Positions 34,016 through 45,923 of a stretch of 64,000 nucleotides of DNA are shown piece after piece. Both the position numbers and the translations under genes were made by a program. Under the pieces are notes generated by a model that saw only the letters and a list, made by a program, of their open reading frames with translations, ran no database searches and was not told the origin of the DNA. Position 1 is the stretch's first letter. Each line of letters starts with the position of its first letter. The stretch covers positions 76,369,951-76,433,950 of the forward strand of contig CM076197.1 of NCBI GenBank assembly GCA_038277395.1. Reading direction: 5' to 3'. Source of the stretch: Dryocosmus kuriphilus (Eukaryota > Arthropoda > Insecta > Hymenoptera > Cynipidae).

Positions 34016-36446
34016 GTTTTTTTTTTTTTTTTTTTTTTTTTTTTGCGAGAGGAGGTGGAAATCCTTTTTACGAACTAAGTGTGGGACTCGGCCTAAAAAT
34101 TGCGGCCCCTACCCACTAAAACCACCTCCTCTTTCCTGCCAACTCCATGACCCCGGTATCCGCTTTCGCATTACTTCAGGGTCAAGGGTTATCGGCCTCT
34201 TGTGCCCAGTTCGGCCCCTTCTGTGTTCCAGCTTGGCCCTCCCATTTCTTCTCGTTCTTCTCCCCCCTGAATTAGCCTAATCCCCATCCCCGTATGTGGG
34301 CTTAGGGGTTCAGCTGAATTCCTTAGTATTCCTTACTCCGCCTCCTTCCTCTACATCATCCATTTGGGCCTTGACCAAACCTACCGTTAATCGCCCGCTC
34401 CTCCATCTTCTTCTGCCTTAGAATGTTTCCTATAAAAGAGGCAATCGCGTCCCACCTTTCCTGATTCCTCAGCATAGTCTTCACCAAATTCTCTGGCGTT
34501 ATTACCCCGCCGATCTCCGTTTCCAGCGCGAGGCGCTCCCCAGCCCATCTTCCACATCTGAACACCGTGTGCTCCGCGTCGTCGTCTTCGGCGCAATAGT
34601 CGCACTTCGGGCTGTCCTTCTTCCTCATGCGGTGCAGATAGGCGTTGAACTGCCCACGTCCGGTGAGGAACTGGGTGAGGTGATAATTCACCTCTCCGTG
34701 CCCCCTCTCCGTCCACATCCGCACCTGTCCGATGAGTCTGGCAGTCCACCTGCCAGTCATTCCAGACTCCCGTCGCTGCTGCCACTGTCCAAGCACTCTC
34801 GTCCTTCTCTCCCGTCTAATCAAGCCCAGATTACTCTCGGTCCGTCCTCTCTCGTAAATCTCCTTTCGTTCCTTTGCAAGGAGGTCGATTGGGATAACGC
34901 TTGCCACGACCAGAACCGCCGCCTGGGAAACGGTGCGGTCGGCGCAGACAATTCGTAGGGCTCCCCTCCGTTGCACCGAGGCCATCGCTCTCCTGTACTT
35001 TTCGACCACCAATGCGTCCGCCCACACTTCCGCTCCGTAAAGTAGAATTGAGTGGGCAACCGCCATCAAGGCTCGCCTCTTACAGGACCTCGGCCCGTTG
35101 ACGTTGGGCATAAGTCTCGCGAGCGAGGCTGTCAATTTCGCCGCCTTTTCAGCCACTGCCGAATACGCGGCCAGTAGGTTAATCAACTCAATTGCGGTAG
35201 GAAGACCTCTTCGCCTCGTCAGGACCACAACTTCAGTTTTGCTGGCTGCCAGCTCCAGCCCGTGCCTCTCCAACCAATGCCTACCCTCCTGCATACCGAA
35301 GCCACCTTCCATTCGGCCTCAATCAGATCTCTGGCTCTGATCATCGCGGCTACGTCATCCGCGTAGGCTATCAGGACGGCCCATTCCTGAAGCTCTATCC
35401 TAAGGACCTCGTCATACATGGCATTCCAGAAGTCTGGGCCAAGTGCCGTCCCCTGGGCCACGCCAGCCGAGATGGATTTGCTTCGTGTGCCCTCCGTTGT
35501 CTCGTACATTAGTTCCCTCTCATGTAGGTAATCGTTAATCACCCTCCACAGGTACGTCGGTACCCCGAACGGACGCTCAAGAGCATCCAAGATGTCCACC
35601 CACCTTGCCGAATTAAAGGCGTTTTTGACGTCCAGTGTAACCAGTACACAGTAATCGCGGGTTCTGTGATTACCCTTCCATGCCTCCTGAGTGAACTTAA
35701 TTGCTTCTCTTATGGCCCCGATTGTGGAGCGCCCCTCCCTGAAGCCAAACTGCCGACCTGAGAGCCCACCCGCCTCCTGTATGGCTACTCTAAGTCTGGC
35801 GCGCAACAGCTTCTCATACACCTTTCCAGCATTGTCCAACATGCATATTGGCCTGAAGGACGCAGGCGTTATGGGCAAACCCTTGCCCTTGTCCAACAGG
35901 ACCAGTCTTTGCTGCTTCCATCTCCGTCCAAAAATACCCGCTACTAGACACGTATTAAACATGTTTAGCAGCAGGTACGGATCCTCCCTGGCAATTACTT
36001 TGAGAACCTCCGCTGGGATCCCATCAGGGCCTGGTGCTTTGCGGTTGCCAAGTGACTCAACCGCCTCCAGTAACTCCTCCACCGTAAAAACAGGAATTTC
36101 CTGTCTGACGCTTATCTCTGTGTGCTCTCTATCCCTGTGATCCGGGAAGAGCGCCCCGACTATCGACGCCATCAACTCCGGATATCTCGGTGGCTCCGGC
36201 CCTCTTTTTTTCCCGACTCGCCCGGTGACTATACGATAGCCTAACCCCCACATATCCTTATCCAAGTCCTTGCATAGCTCCTTCCAGCAGCGGGCCTTAC
36301 TACACTTGATCGCCCATTTCAATCGCTTTTTTGCAAATTGGTACTGGGCTTGCAGAAGGATCGATTGTCTTCTTCTCCTCCTCCGTTGGGCTCTTCTCCT
36401 CAGTGCTAAAGCTGTCCTTCTTAGTTTGGCTATTTCTTCCGTCCAC
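34016..36446 (-). mobile_element. R1-clade LINE B, 5'-truncated, nested in LINE A
   Basis: A minus-strand element ends in a 28-nt poly(A) tail (T run at 34017-34044). It is flanked by the 13-bp direct repeat CACAATGGGATAC at 34003-34015 and 36447-36459, its target duplication. Removing it rejoins the zinc knuckle of LINE A. It is 5'-truncated, keeping only RT and the C-terminal zinc domain. Confidence 0.88.
34356..36446 (-). pseudogene. R1-clade reverse transcriptase, partial
   Basis: The frame enters at the truncation point with the linker after the endonuclease. It then shows NRKAPGPDGIPAEVLK (about 36030), LVTLDVKNAFNSARWVDIL (about 35620), GVAQGTALGPDFWN (about 35450) and IAYADDVAAM (about 35360). 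A frame change near 35300 shifts to the next block. This has ASKTEVVVLTRRRG and ends with a zinc knuckle, CDYCAEDDDAEH then TVFRC (C-x2-C-x7-H-x4-C, about 34590). Between IELI and NLLAAYSAVAEK about 60 family residues seem to be missing, an internal deletion. The motif set is that of the R1 clade. Confidence 0.88.
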
Positions 36447-36866
36447 CACAATGGGATACATTGCCCGCGATTGTGCGGCAGAAGATTGCAGTAAATGCTG
36501 CAGCAGGTGCTGCCAGGAGGACACAAGGCGGTGGATTGCCAATACCTGGCGATTCCTCGCCCACCGACAACAGCCAGGAGGAGACCCTAGAAGGTCAGCG
36601 GGACAGATGAAGACGCTAGAGACAGCACAGAAAACGACAACACCTGAAGTAATGCGAAAGCAGTTCCGCGGGGATTAATGCCAAAAAGAAAAGGGAGGAG
36701 GTTTCAGTGGATAGGCCTAAACTGACAACTCCCCTCCCTCCTCCTCGGAAATCTCAGCTGTGCGATCGCTGGTGCGTCGGGCAAGGAGATGACTAACATT
36801 GAAGCCCCACACGGTGGACAGTAATGCATTTCCTCGTTCGTTCTCAAAAAAAAAGGAAGAAAAGGT

Positions 36867-37247
36867 CATCATCACCATTATCGTCGTCATCGTCATCTTC
36901 CTTATTACCATCATCATCAGCATCACTATTGATTGTCATGGATGGTGAATCATCATCTTGACCAAACACTTCTCCTTCACCTTCATCTTCTTATTCTATG
37001 TTTCGCTTCTTAACGTGTGATTCTAATTCAGGCTTAACCCTCTGAGTACTGTCCACAAGTTTTTTTTTTTATTCTGTTTGTAACCATCTTCAATTTTCCT
37101 TATAGCTTCAGGTATCTTTGTAATTTGGTGAAAGCCTCTCTTATCATCATACACATGATCCTTTGTTATGCAAGAGTATCTCTCATGTCTCTTCAAATTA
37201 ACGAGTCTTGAATAAACTTTTGCGCAACGTGGGCACGTGGAAGTCAT
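36867..37247 (-). pseudogene. zinc-finger gene of the 16-kb element, N-terminal half
   Basis: The start at 37247 reads MTSTCPRCAKVYSRLVNLKR then HERYSC, a C-x2-C-x12-H-x4-C zinc finger. A stop at 37023 interrupts, after which the same region carries an acidic segment made of GAT/GAC codons (DDDSPSMTINSDADDDGNKE and DDDDDDNGDDD). The gene runs into the right end of R1-A at about 36866. Its continuation is at 32395. The role is unknown; the zinc finger suggests nucleic-acid binding. Confidence 0.55.
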
Positions 37248-37320
37248 TTCGTCACTGATACGGCAACAATGATAGTTCAGTCACTAGTGTGATCCTCCTC
37301 CTTCTCTTCCTCCTCCATAC

Positions 37321-39965
37321 AAGATTTTTCAGTAACTACTTATTTCAAACTGTATAATTATTCTCCTCTCCTCCTCCCTCATACATGTTAATAGTTAATT
37401 GAGGTTAATTTCAGTGCTAATATCATTTCAAAAATTCTTTATACCAGTATGCAATAAATTAACGATTTCATCTAATTAGTACAGGAATCAATATTACAAA
37501 TCTATTTAGAAGATAAGGCTCACATCTAGTAAAGAGGATAAACAAACGTGCTTATAACTACACAAGAAAAGCAGCGTGCTCGATGGTGGCGCACTCTATT
37601 CAATATTAATCCAGTTTGCCTTGTTATCCCTTGAAATAGATTTATCTTAACTAGAGTTCAATGTTGGCTGAAGAAAAATATGTTTTTTTTTTTATTGATA
37701 ATATCATCATCATTACTTCACTAAGCATGTTATTATTGCAGTGTTTCTACTAATTTTATTGGATTTTTAGTATGTTAGTCTCTTGCGCTAAAAATTATTT
37801 CAATGTTTCCTGCAGGGGATTATAAAGCTTATGTAGCTGACTTATTTGGTAAATCGATTGCGGTTACTTTAACAATCTCAATTAGATGGAAACAGAAATA
37901 ATGCGTTGAAATAATTTCAATTATTAATGAAATAAGAGAAGCTGGCATTATTAAATAATGTTCTTAGTAGCTGATTTTAATAGCTTAAAATTTAAATAAT
38001 TTCAATCATTAATGAAATAGGAGATTAATGAAATAAGAGAGGCTGACATTATTTAATAATTTCTTTAGTAGCTGATTTTAATAGCATAAGAATGAAATAA
38101 CTTCAACCATTAATGAAATAAGAGAGGCTGGCATTATTAGATAACTTTTTAGTAGCTGATTTTAATAGCTTAAAAGCTAGTTTATTACTTCCAATAGTAG
38201 AATTATCACATGCAGTATATGTGATTACAAGTTTTATCTCACTAATTCATAGAAACCAATCAAATAGACCCAATGTGTACTAGTTGTATGTAAGTATAAA
38301 TTCGGTTTCTCTGTTACCCTACTCGTATACTATTATAGTTCTTTTAGTAAGTTAAATTGCAAGTGACTTTTAAACATTATAAATACTTGTTTATGAAATA
38401 TAATTTTTAAAATTTATACCTACATCTTCTTTTCTTTTACCCGAACTCATTTTGATTATTATAAAATGTAAGAAGTCTAAGGGGTATAACAATAATTGAA
38501 TTCAACACTTAGAGTATTTTATTTAACTAAATTCTCCTCAGTAAATATAAAAACGATTTGAAAAGGTTGTGCTTCAAATTAGACCACAGAATTATTTACA
38601 GTAAATGAAAACTTTAAAAAATAGATCCAGCATAGCAGTAAGAATGCAATAGCTTTTTTATTACTCAATATTGTATAGTTCTTTTAATAAGTTAAATTTG
38701 AGATGATTTTTATGTGTAATAAGTACTTGTTTAAGAAAAGTACTTTTTTAAATGTATATATATGTACTTCCTAATTTCTTTCACCCACACTCATTTTAGT
38801 TATTATAAGTTTTAGAGTTTCTAATTTCTGGCTTGTAATCATTGAGTTCAAAATTTTGAGTGTTTTATTTAATTAACACCTCCTCCTCATTCTTCTCCTC
38901 CAGCCTTCCTTACTAAATATAAAAGCGATTTTGAAAACGATATGCGTTAAATTAGATATCAAAATTATTTACAGTAAAGAAATTTAAAGCAATAGACTCA
39001 GCATAGCACTAAGTAAACAATAGTTTTTTCTATTACTCAATATTGTACAGTTCTTTTAATAAGTTAAATTTAAACTACTTTTTAAGTTTAATAAATACTT
39101 GTTTATGAAGTATAATTTTAAATGTGTATCTACTTTTTAATTTCTTTCATCCGCACTCATTTTGGTTGTTATAAAATTCAAGAGACTCATCTCAGTTTTA
39201 TAGTTTCTGACTAATGATCTAAGGCTTGTAATCGTTGAGTGCAAAGTTTTGAATATTTTATTTAAATCTAACGTCCTCCTCCTCCTCCTTCTCAGTAAAT
39301 ATTTATAAACAGGTTTTGAGAAAAAAACATATTTATGACAACATTTTTCTTTAAATTTGTCATAATTTTGTTTTATATATTGCAACATGTTTTTAACACT
39401 GCATACTGCACTGTTTTAAACACAAAAATCTTTTGCAACAGTTCCAACTATAAAGCCTTTCATTCATTGAAACTGCTTCATTAAAAACGTTGATCGGTGT
39501 ACAGGTTGAGTTTTTTCAATACAATAAATGTAGAGTTTGGAATTAAAATGGGAAGTATGAGTTCTTTAATCAAGCTTGCTCAACTGACACCTAATCATCA
39601 TCATACTAGAAACCAAAGTGCAAAGTAAAATTTTTAGGTTTAAGAACTCTTTCACCCGCTGCACCATATATTATAGTATAGTATAGTATAGTATATTGTA
39701 GTCAGCTTGACTGCTTATAACCTCAGGTTTATTTTACTAGAGTTTACACTCGATTCCATGACTCCAAATTGCATCATTCTTACGTACGTTACAATAAGTT
39801 TATATTTGCATTAGACCATCCTCTCTTCATTAATCAAAGATTTTGAGTATCCTTCTCCTTATCGATTCACTCTTCGATTTTTTATGATAAACACATTATT
39901 CAAACATTTTAAAACGATGTTGTAGCATTTGATGAGTATGCTTTAGTATTTCTAAAGAATTTCGT
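37321..39965. repeat. inner right inverted arm with about 360-bp tandem units
   Basis: Counterpart of 30040-31905. Three direct copies of a unit containing CACTCATTTTGATTATTATA, GTAAATATAAAAACGATTT and AATTATTTACAGTAAA start near 38340, 38690 and 39055. There is a shorter unit TTAATGAAATAAGAGAGGCT near 37920-38120. More copies than on the left account for the greater length. Confidence 0.8.
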
Positions 39966-42179
39966 AAAACTTATGTAGAATTATATTGATCGGTCTTCAT
40001 TTTATCAACAAATTAAGTGTTTATTTATTCCATTAGTATGCATCATTCATCTCTAGTTATGTCCTTGCTTTCTCATTAAATAATTCCTTAGCGGATTTCG
40101 TTTGCTATTTTCTAACAGGACACTGACGTTATATTTTCAAAGAATTGGTCAAAAACCTAAGTCTAACATTTGTTGAGCTTAAAATTTATAAGCAAACAAG
40201 TTTGTGCTTCACTAATCCAACATCATCTCTCCCTATTGAGTCCTTGAGTCCCTTTGATCTTTACTAATAGACGGTTTTCAACATTTATTTAATAAAATTA
40301 TATTGCAGTATTATTTTAATGTCTAAAGTCATGTAACGCAATGAGAAATGTTAAAATCACATTAATTGTTATCTCTGACAAATATCTAAGAAAGACTTTA
40401 AATTAGTTCTGCATATTTTGAACTGTAAAATTGCTCTTCTAATTATTTTTTATTTAGCATGGAGACGAACCCTTTTTCCCAAGAATCATACTATTACCAT
40501 TACAAAACTTCAAAATGTCCTTGAGGTACTTGTAAAACATTTGAAATAATTGCAATCATTATTGAAATAGGCGGGACTGCGACATTATTAAATAATATTT
40601 TTAGTATTTTTAGTAGCCCCTCAATAAATGTAAACATGTTTTGAGAAAGCTTATACATCAAATCGGATAGCAGAATTATTTACAGTAAATCAAATAAGAA
40701 ATATTGAACCAGTTAGTTTATACATTCCATAAGTATGCATCAATCGTCTCCATTTATTTCTTTTGCTTTTTCGCTAACTAATTCCTCAGCGGATTTCCCT
40801 TTGATATTTTCTAACAAGAAGGTAACGTCATATTTTCAAAGAATTGGTCAAAAAAGTAAGTCTAACATTCGTTGGGCATAAAATTTATAAGCAAATAAAT
40901 TGTTTAAAGATTTCATGGCTGTGCTTCACTCATCTAACTAAATCTCTTTATTAATTCCTTAGTGCTCTCCCTTTGATCTTTACTAAGAGATGATTTTCAA
41001 CAATCATTTAATAAAATTATATTGTGGTAGTTTATCTTGAGAAAAGGAGTAGTTTTCCGTGAAAGGAAAGACTCTAAATTATTTCTGCATATTTTGAACT
41101 GTACAATTGCTCTTCTAATAATTTTTTTATTAAGCATGAACATGAACCCTTTTTCCCAAGAATCATATTATTCACATTACAAAATTTCAAAATGTGCTTG
41201 CGATACTTGTAAAATTCTTTACCAGAATCTTCTTTAGTCTATATATTATAAATTCCCATAAAAAGAGTATATATATGCCTTCAAATAAGTTAATGCAACA
41301 CACCATCCACTCAACGCTCTTATCTTTTTCACAGCATATTATTTTTCAATATTGGTATCATACTTGCTATGAAAAAAAATGTTTAATCTGGATATATATA
41401 TATTGAGAGAACATTCTTTCATTGTGGTAAAGTAATACTAGCTTTTTAGTTTATTGATATGGTTAGTAAAACGAAACAGATCAATGTAATCCTGAAAATT
41501 CTTGGAAATATTTTCGGAGGCTTATATATAAAAGCATAAATTCCATCAATAATTCCATTGGTAATAACATCGCTCTGAAATATTGAAATAGCTCCCAGAT
41601 GCTTCGAAAAAGCGTATGTTTTTTTCGTATGGTCCGAATAACATATGCCCTCTGTGAGAAAAATTATACATGATCATACACGTGTGCGACTTGCTTGGTA
41701 AATTTTATTGTAACACATTAGAGGGCAATGAATCATATCGATTTTTGGTTATTATAAAAATGTAAGAGACTCATTTTGGTTTCGGGCTTCTAATTGATGT
41801 TCAATAAATGCATCTTTCAAAATGAATATCTACTTTTTCATTTCTTTCACTCGCACTCATTTTGGTTATTATAAAAATATAAGGCACTCATTTCAGTTTT
41901 AGAGCTCCTAACTGCTGGTGATTAGAAACAGAAATAATGCGTTTGAAATAATTTAAATTGAAATAAGAGAGGTTAGCATTATTATATAATATTCTTAGTA
42001 TTTTTAGTAGCTCTTCAGTAAATATAAACACGTTTTTGAGAAAGTTTATACATCAAATTGGGTAGCAGAATTATTTACAGTAAATCAAATAAGAAATATT
42101 TAATTAGATAGTTTATACATTCCTTAAGTATGCGTCACATATGTCGGATATTTTTAATAAGAAATTCCTCAATAAGTCT
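39966..42179. repeat. right-arm outer spacer with long direct duplications
   Basis: The block 40030-40510 (GCATCATTCATCTCTAG ... AGAATTGGTCAAAAACCTAA) is repeated directly at 40735-41210. The block near 40610-40740 (AATTATTTACAGTAAATCAA) recurs near 41990-42130. No counterpart of the left-arm genes is present, and no coding potential is seen. Confidence 0.7.
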
Positions 42180-42590
42180 CCCTATGTTTTATGGAACAAA
42201 AATTCATTTGTATTTAAAATTGGACGCGTTTAGACACGTTTGTGACCTAGTTGGAAAATTTTATTGTAACGCATTACGGAAGCAGTCAATTATATCAATT
42301 AGTAATTTCACATTTCATCTCTTGCATATGCGCCGTCAAATTCTCTTCACATAATTACTCTATTACATTTTTATGATGTCACCCAGATTCCTCTTGAAAC
42401 TTAGCACCGGAAAGTGAGAGGGGGGAAGAAGGGGGAGAGAGAGAGAGTTGTTTACGCAAAATTCATCAATTGCGCGTTATAATTAATGACGTCACACCGA
42501 ACATTCTAGATGCTTAGCACAGCTAGCTCTGGATGTCGGTAACGGTCGGTGACAGGAATCTTAACATAGAAACCCATTGTACATCTACTT

Positions 42591-43789
42591 ACCTGTTATT
42601 ATTAAAAATAAATATATTTCGGAAGTATATTTCGAGCATTTCTCCAGTACTTTTTATGCAATGTTTAGAATTCTAATCCAGTTTGTCAAGGGATTTTTAT
42701 TCCACTTTTATAATTAGATACTAATGTCTAATAATTTATTCTATTTCTTTGGTTAAAGTTCAGTAATTTATAAAAAAACTTGTTTTAAAGTAATTTTTCT
42801 CGAATACAAATGGATTACATATTTCAGATCTTCCTTTTCCTAAAAGTGAGATGTGTTATTCATAGATTAGAACGGCAGCTTTTGAGGGAACTGAATGGAT
42901 GAAAAAATTATGAGACATATTGACATAAACTAATTGCCGCAAGACTTTCAAGCGTTCATATATTTCGCTTATAGAAGCTGAACTCAGATATTTTATGGCT
43001 CACGGATGGTGAGTTTCTTTCATAGGTTTACTGATTCATGCTTTAAGAATTTTCTGCTAATAGAGATTTTGAACTTAATAAATCCGTATGAAGAAATCGT
43101 TACAGGCAGTACGGGAAAATGGTTAGAGTATAATTATTATTATATAATTCAAATGAAATTTTAAAATATTCATTAGATGGACTATTTAAAATATTCTGCA
43201 GTAGTCAATGTGCTCCAGTAGAAAAAAGACCATTTCTACTCTGCTCTACACCATACTAGTGTTCCTCAATTTTATTCCTATAGTAGATATGTACAACTTT
43301 TAGTTTTTCAAATTAAAAAAAAAATTTCCATCCAAACTACTCAGGAAATTTAAGATATAAGTATCAAAGTTTTGTATTAGACTAATAAAAAGGCTGTTGC
43401 TAATCATTGAAGGTCGAAAAATATTAGACTGTTATGGAGGAAGAATCAATATTAAGCAATATTGAATCATTAACTGGAAAATCCCGGGTATCCTCCTTTA
43501 CCCCATACTGTTCTCCTTAATCCTAATTTACGTTGCTTTAGCTTTATTTCAAAAGGATATTTTTTTTATTTTAGCATTACACGATTAGACCAACTCCGTT
43601 TCGGGGTAAGCGTAATTTAAAAAAAAAGTGGAAGAAATGTTTAAGTAATATTCCAGAGACTTTTGCAGAGTTTAAAACTGATCTTGGGATCAAAAACGAT
43701 ACTTTCAAATTTACGTTTTTCAACACTACCATATGGAAAAACATCTTAGAAAAAGAATGCCACCAGTCTACTTAATCTTAAAAAATGCG
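42591..43789. other. AT-rich region; 43240-43375 duplicates part of gene A intron
   Basis: TTCCTCAATTTTATTCC, then AGTAGATATGTACAACTTT and CCATCCAAACTACTCAGGAA at 43260-43350 match 24910-25000 in intron 1 of gene A, in the same orientation. No exon-like sequence lies nearby. The rest has no recognised feature. Confidence 0.6.
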
Positions 43790-44392
43790 TGTTAGACCTG
43801 AGTCTCAGTCAGGGCACAAAGTGCATTCGTCGAACTTTCACTTCCTGTATGAAGCATAAATTCAGTCTTACACCTATTTGGGACTACAGCCGAGAATTTG
43901 TGGAAAGGCACGTTTTGGCCCTCAAGGGATAAATGCGACCATAAATGCTCGACGTAGTCGTTGCCAGAAGGCAGCCCAAGTGGCGTCAATCTGGACCAGG
44001 GTCCTCTCTGACCATTTCCTGCACGACGTTGCCATCTCTTGTTAGTTTAGACTTTTGGTTTTCACAATCGGTATTGGTTTGACAACGCCGGAAAATGAGG
44101 AAGGATGGGGATGTACCCTGGAATGGGACGAGTAGGGCGAGCCCGAGCAGTGCGGTCTGAGGCCCGAATCGATACGCATTCTGAACTCACTAACTCTCAC
44201 AAATTTGTAACCTCGGACTTAGCGCGAACTTAAGAACATTTTTATCTCTTCAATGTACGACAGTATCCTTAACCTTGAGATGTTACTAAATAAAGATTTT
44301 TTAAAGCATCTGCTGTTGTGTTTATTGAACAAGCATAAGTATGAACAAGAACTTTTAAAACAGCACGTGACAAAATACCTGCTCGTGCAACA
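43790..44392 (+). repeat. 5' LTR of BEL/Pao element
   Basis: Starts TGTTAGACCTGAGTC and ends CTCGTGCAACA (TG...CA termini). Contains AATAAAG near 44290, a probable poly(A) signal. Matches 50363-50965 along its whole length with scattered substitutions and 1-bp indels. Confidence 0.93.
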
Positions 44393-44394
44393 TT

Positions 44395-44411
44395 TGGTCC
44401 TTCGAAACCGG
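44395..44411 (+). promoter_or_regulatory. primer-binding site
   Basis: TGGTCCTTCGAAACCGG begins two bases after the 5' LTR. TGG is the complement of a tRNA 3' CCA, and CGAA fits the T-loop complement. The tRNA identity was not determined. Confidence 0.6.
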
Positions 44412-44801
44412 ATAGGTAATTTGCGAATTTAAATTCAGTGACCGGAATTCATATTAAAATAATTCAGTTTGATTAAAGTGTCTGTGACATTAACGTGATA
44501 ACAGTGAGTTATCGCTGAAAAAGTGACTCTGAACGTGAACTGGATATAGTGAACTGTGTGTTGTGAACTTTGAACTAAGTGGAACTTGAACTGTGTTGCA
44601 AACTTTGGACTGAGTAAAACTTGAAATTTGCTATATCAGGCAAATCTTTGCACAAACTCTTGTTCGCAAGCTGAGAAATCCACTGCAAGGGCAAGAGACA
44701 ACGACGTTTCTTCAATTGGTGAGTCTCCAAATAGCTCTTTCCTTTTGTACACAATTTTTCTTGTATTTTGACTTGCGTTTTCTTTAGTTTAAAATAAAAA
44801 A

Positions 44802-45923
44802 ATGTCGTTAGATGCGTGGAAAAAGAAGCGAGCGCCAATCAAGGCCAAGCTTACTAGATTCAAAAATCACTTTGAGGCGTACGATAAGGCGTTGGGGCTA
44901 GGAACATGGCCAATTCAGTTATTAAAAATCGAACCTTTGTATGAACAGTTTGACGAAATTCAAACTGAAATTGATATGGCAATTGACGCAGACGAAGAGG
45001 CTCTAGAGACACAGGTGCGTTTTGAATTTGAAACTGTGTATTTCGAATTGGTGTCACAGGTGAAAGAATTTATTGAACAAAATCAACAAAGAAGCTCGAC
45101 TGCCTCGATTGCCCGTACAGTAACTCCTTTGATTAATGAACCGTCAGCTCAGGTATCCTCCGTGACTGAACTCGCGAATCTCTTGTCGGCGAACGCACTC
45201 GCGTCTAATCTTCCTACAATTAAAATTCCGAAATTTGACGGGTCCTTTAAGGATTGGGTAAAGTTTCGCGATTCATATAAGACAATGGTCCACGATAAGC
45301 CTGGACTTACGAACATTCAAAAATTTCATTATTTAGACGAGGCGTTGACAGGAGAGGCTGCGCGTGCTATCCAATCATTGGGTGTCTCAGATGCGAATTA
45401 CGAAGTCGCGTGGAAAAGCCTCTTAGATCGTTTCGAAGATTCGCGGTCTCTTGTTCATTTTCACATGACAGCTCTGTTTAATCTGCCTGTTTTGACAAAG
45501 GTCACATTCGTTGCGCTGAGACAGTTGATTGATGACACAAATAACAATTTGCTAGCATTAAAATCGCTAAATGAGGATACGGATGCCTGGGATACGGTTA
45601 TCATACACATGTTAAGCACGAAATTAGATTCATTTACAAAAAGAGAATGGGAAAAACGGTTGCTCTCGATGCCTGGGAAACCTACGTTCAAGGAAATGTT
45701 AAAATTTCTAGAAAGTCATTGCAAATATTTGCAGCGCGTATCTGCTGATAAGATGGAATCAAAAGAATCTATAAACCAAGGGAAATTGGGTACAAAAAAT
45801 TCTAGATCAAGATCCTCGGAACGATTAACATCCCACGCAACGACGAAAAAAAAAAACTGTGCCCTCTCTGCGAAGAATCTCATGTACTTTATTATTGCAA
45901 AAAATTCCTTGCACTCCCGGTAG
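44802..45923 (+). pseudogene. BEL/Pao gag (DUF1759-type)
   Basis: The ATG at 44802 opens MSLDAWKKKRAPIKAKLTRF. The diagnostic block IKIPKFDGSFKDWVKFRDSY with LTNIQKFHYLDEALTGEAAR lies at about 45225-45360. Gag forms the particle that encloses the RNA. The frame is open for 373 codons and then shifts at an 11-A run (45846-45856), so the zinc-knuckle domain continues in another frame at 45857-46165. The 5' leader is 44412-44801. Confidence 0.85.

Larger units (their letters stand above)
33065..36690 (+). pseudogene. R1-clade ORF1 (gag-like, CCHC knuckles), interrupted and frameshifted
   Basis: The N-terminal part is Lys/Glu-rich (33149-33480). A typical R1 ORF1 core follows: MPAPEVKCTDVLKDIQKKVK (33541), IDTMETVVRAGLGDN (33788) and RVNLTKRSSRGCILAFVELH (33841). 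The first CCHC knuckle starts CYRCHN at 33990 and is cut by LINE B. It resumes after 36459 as ARDCAAEDCSKCCSRCCQ. ORF1 proteins package element RNA. Several frame changes and the 2.4-kb insertion inactivate it. Confidence 0.75.
32396..36866 (+). mobile_element. R1-clade LINE A, ORF1-only derivative, split by LINE B
   Basis: Excluding the nested LINE B (34016-36446), this element is about 2.0 kb. It starts with a short perfect stem CCACCGC/GCGGTGG (32401-32422), carries an R1-type gag-like ORF1, and ends in a run of nine A at 36846-36854. There is no endonuclease or RT, so it is internally deleted and non-autonomous. It sits in an ATC/CAT trinucleotide tract seen on both sides (32360-32395 and 36867-36920), which encodes the acidic stretch of the host gene. 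Confidence 0.65.
26583..42590. mobile_element. 16-kb element with multi-kb inverted arms (Polinton/Maverick-like remnant)
   Basis: The outer part of the left arm (26583-26990) is the reverse complement of 42180-42590. The inner part (30040-31905) is the reverse complement of 37321-39965. Anchors include ATTCTAGATGCTTAGC near 42505 and its complement near 26655, and GAGGCTGGCATTATT-type repeats in both inner arms. The left arm also holds Polinton-like gene remnants (28475-30001) with no counterpart on the right. The unique centre (31906-37320) holds one zinc-finger gene split by nested retrotransposons. Assignment to Polinton/Maverick rests on the integrase tail. No DNA polymerase B, ATPase or capsid gene was found. 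Confidence 0.6.

Noticed and set aside
36717..36926. 69-codon minus-strand Met/Asp-rich frame as a gene
   Set aside because: It spans the junction of LINE A and the host acidic tract in a frame that is not the host reading frame.
26583..42590. Two unrelated elements in inverted orientation by chance
   Set aside because: Both outer and inner blocks match in the correct palindromic order and at similar distances from the centre, which two chance insertions would not give. Kept as a possible refutation.
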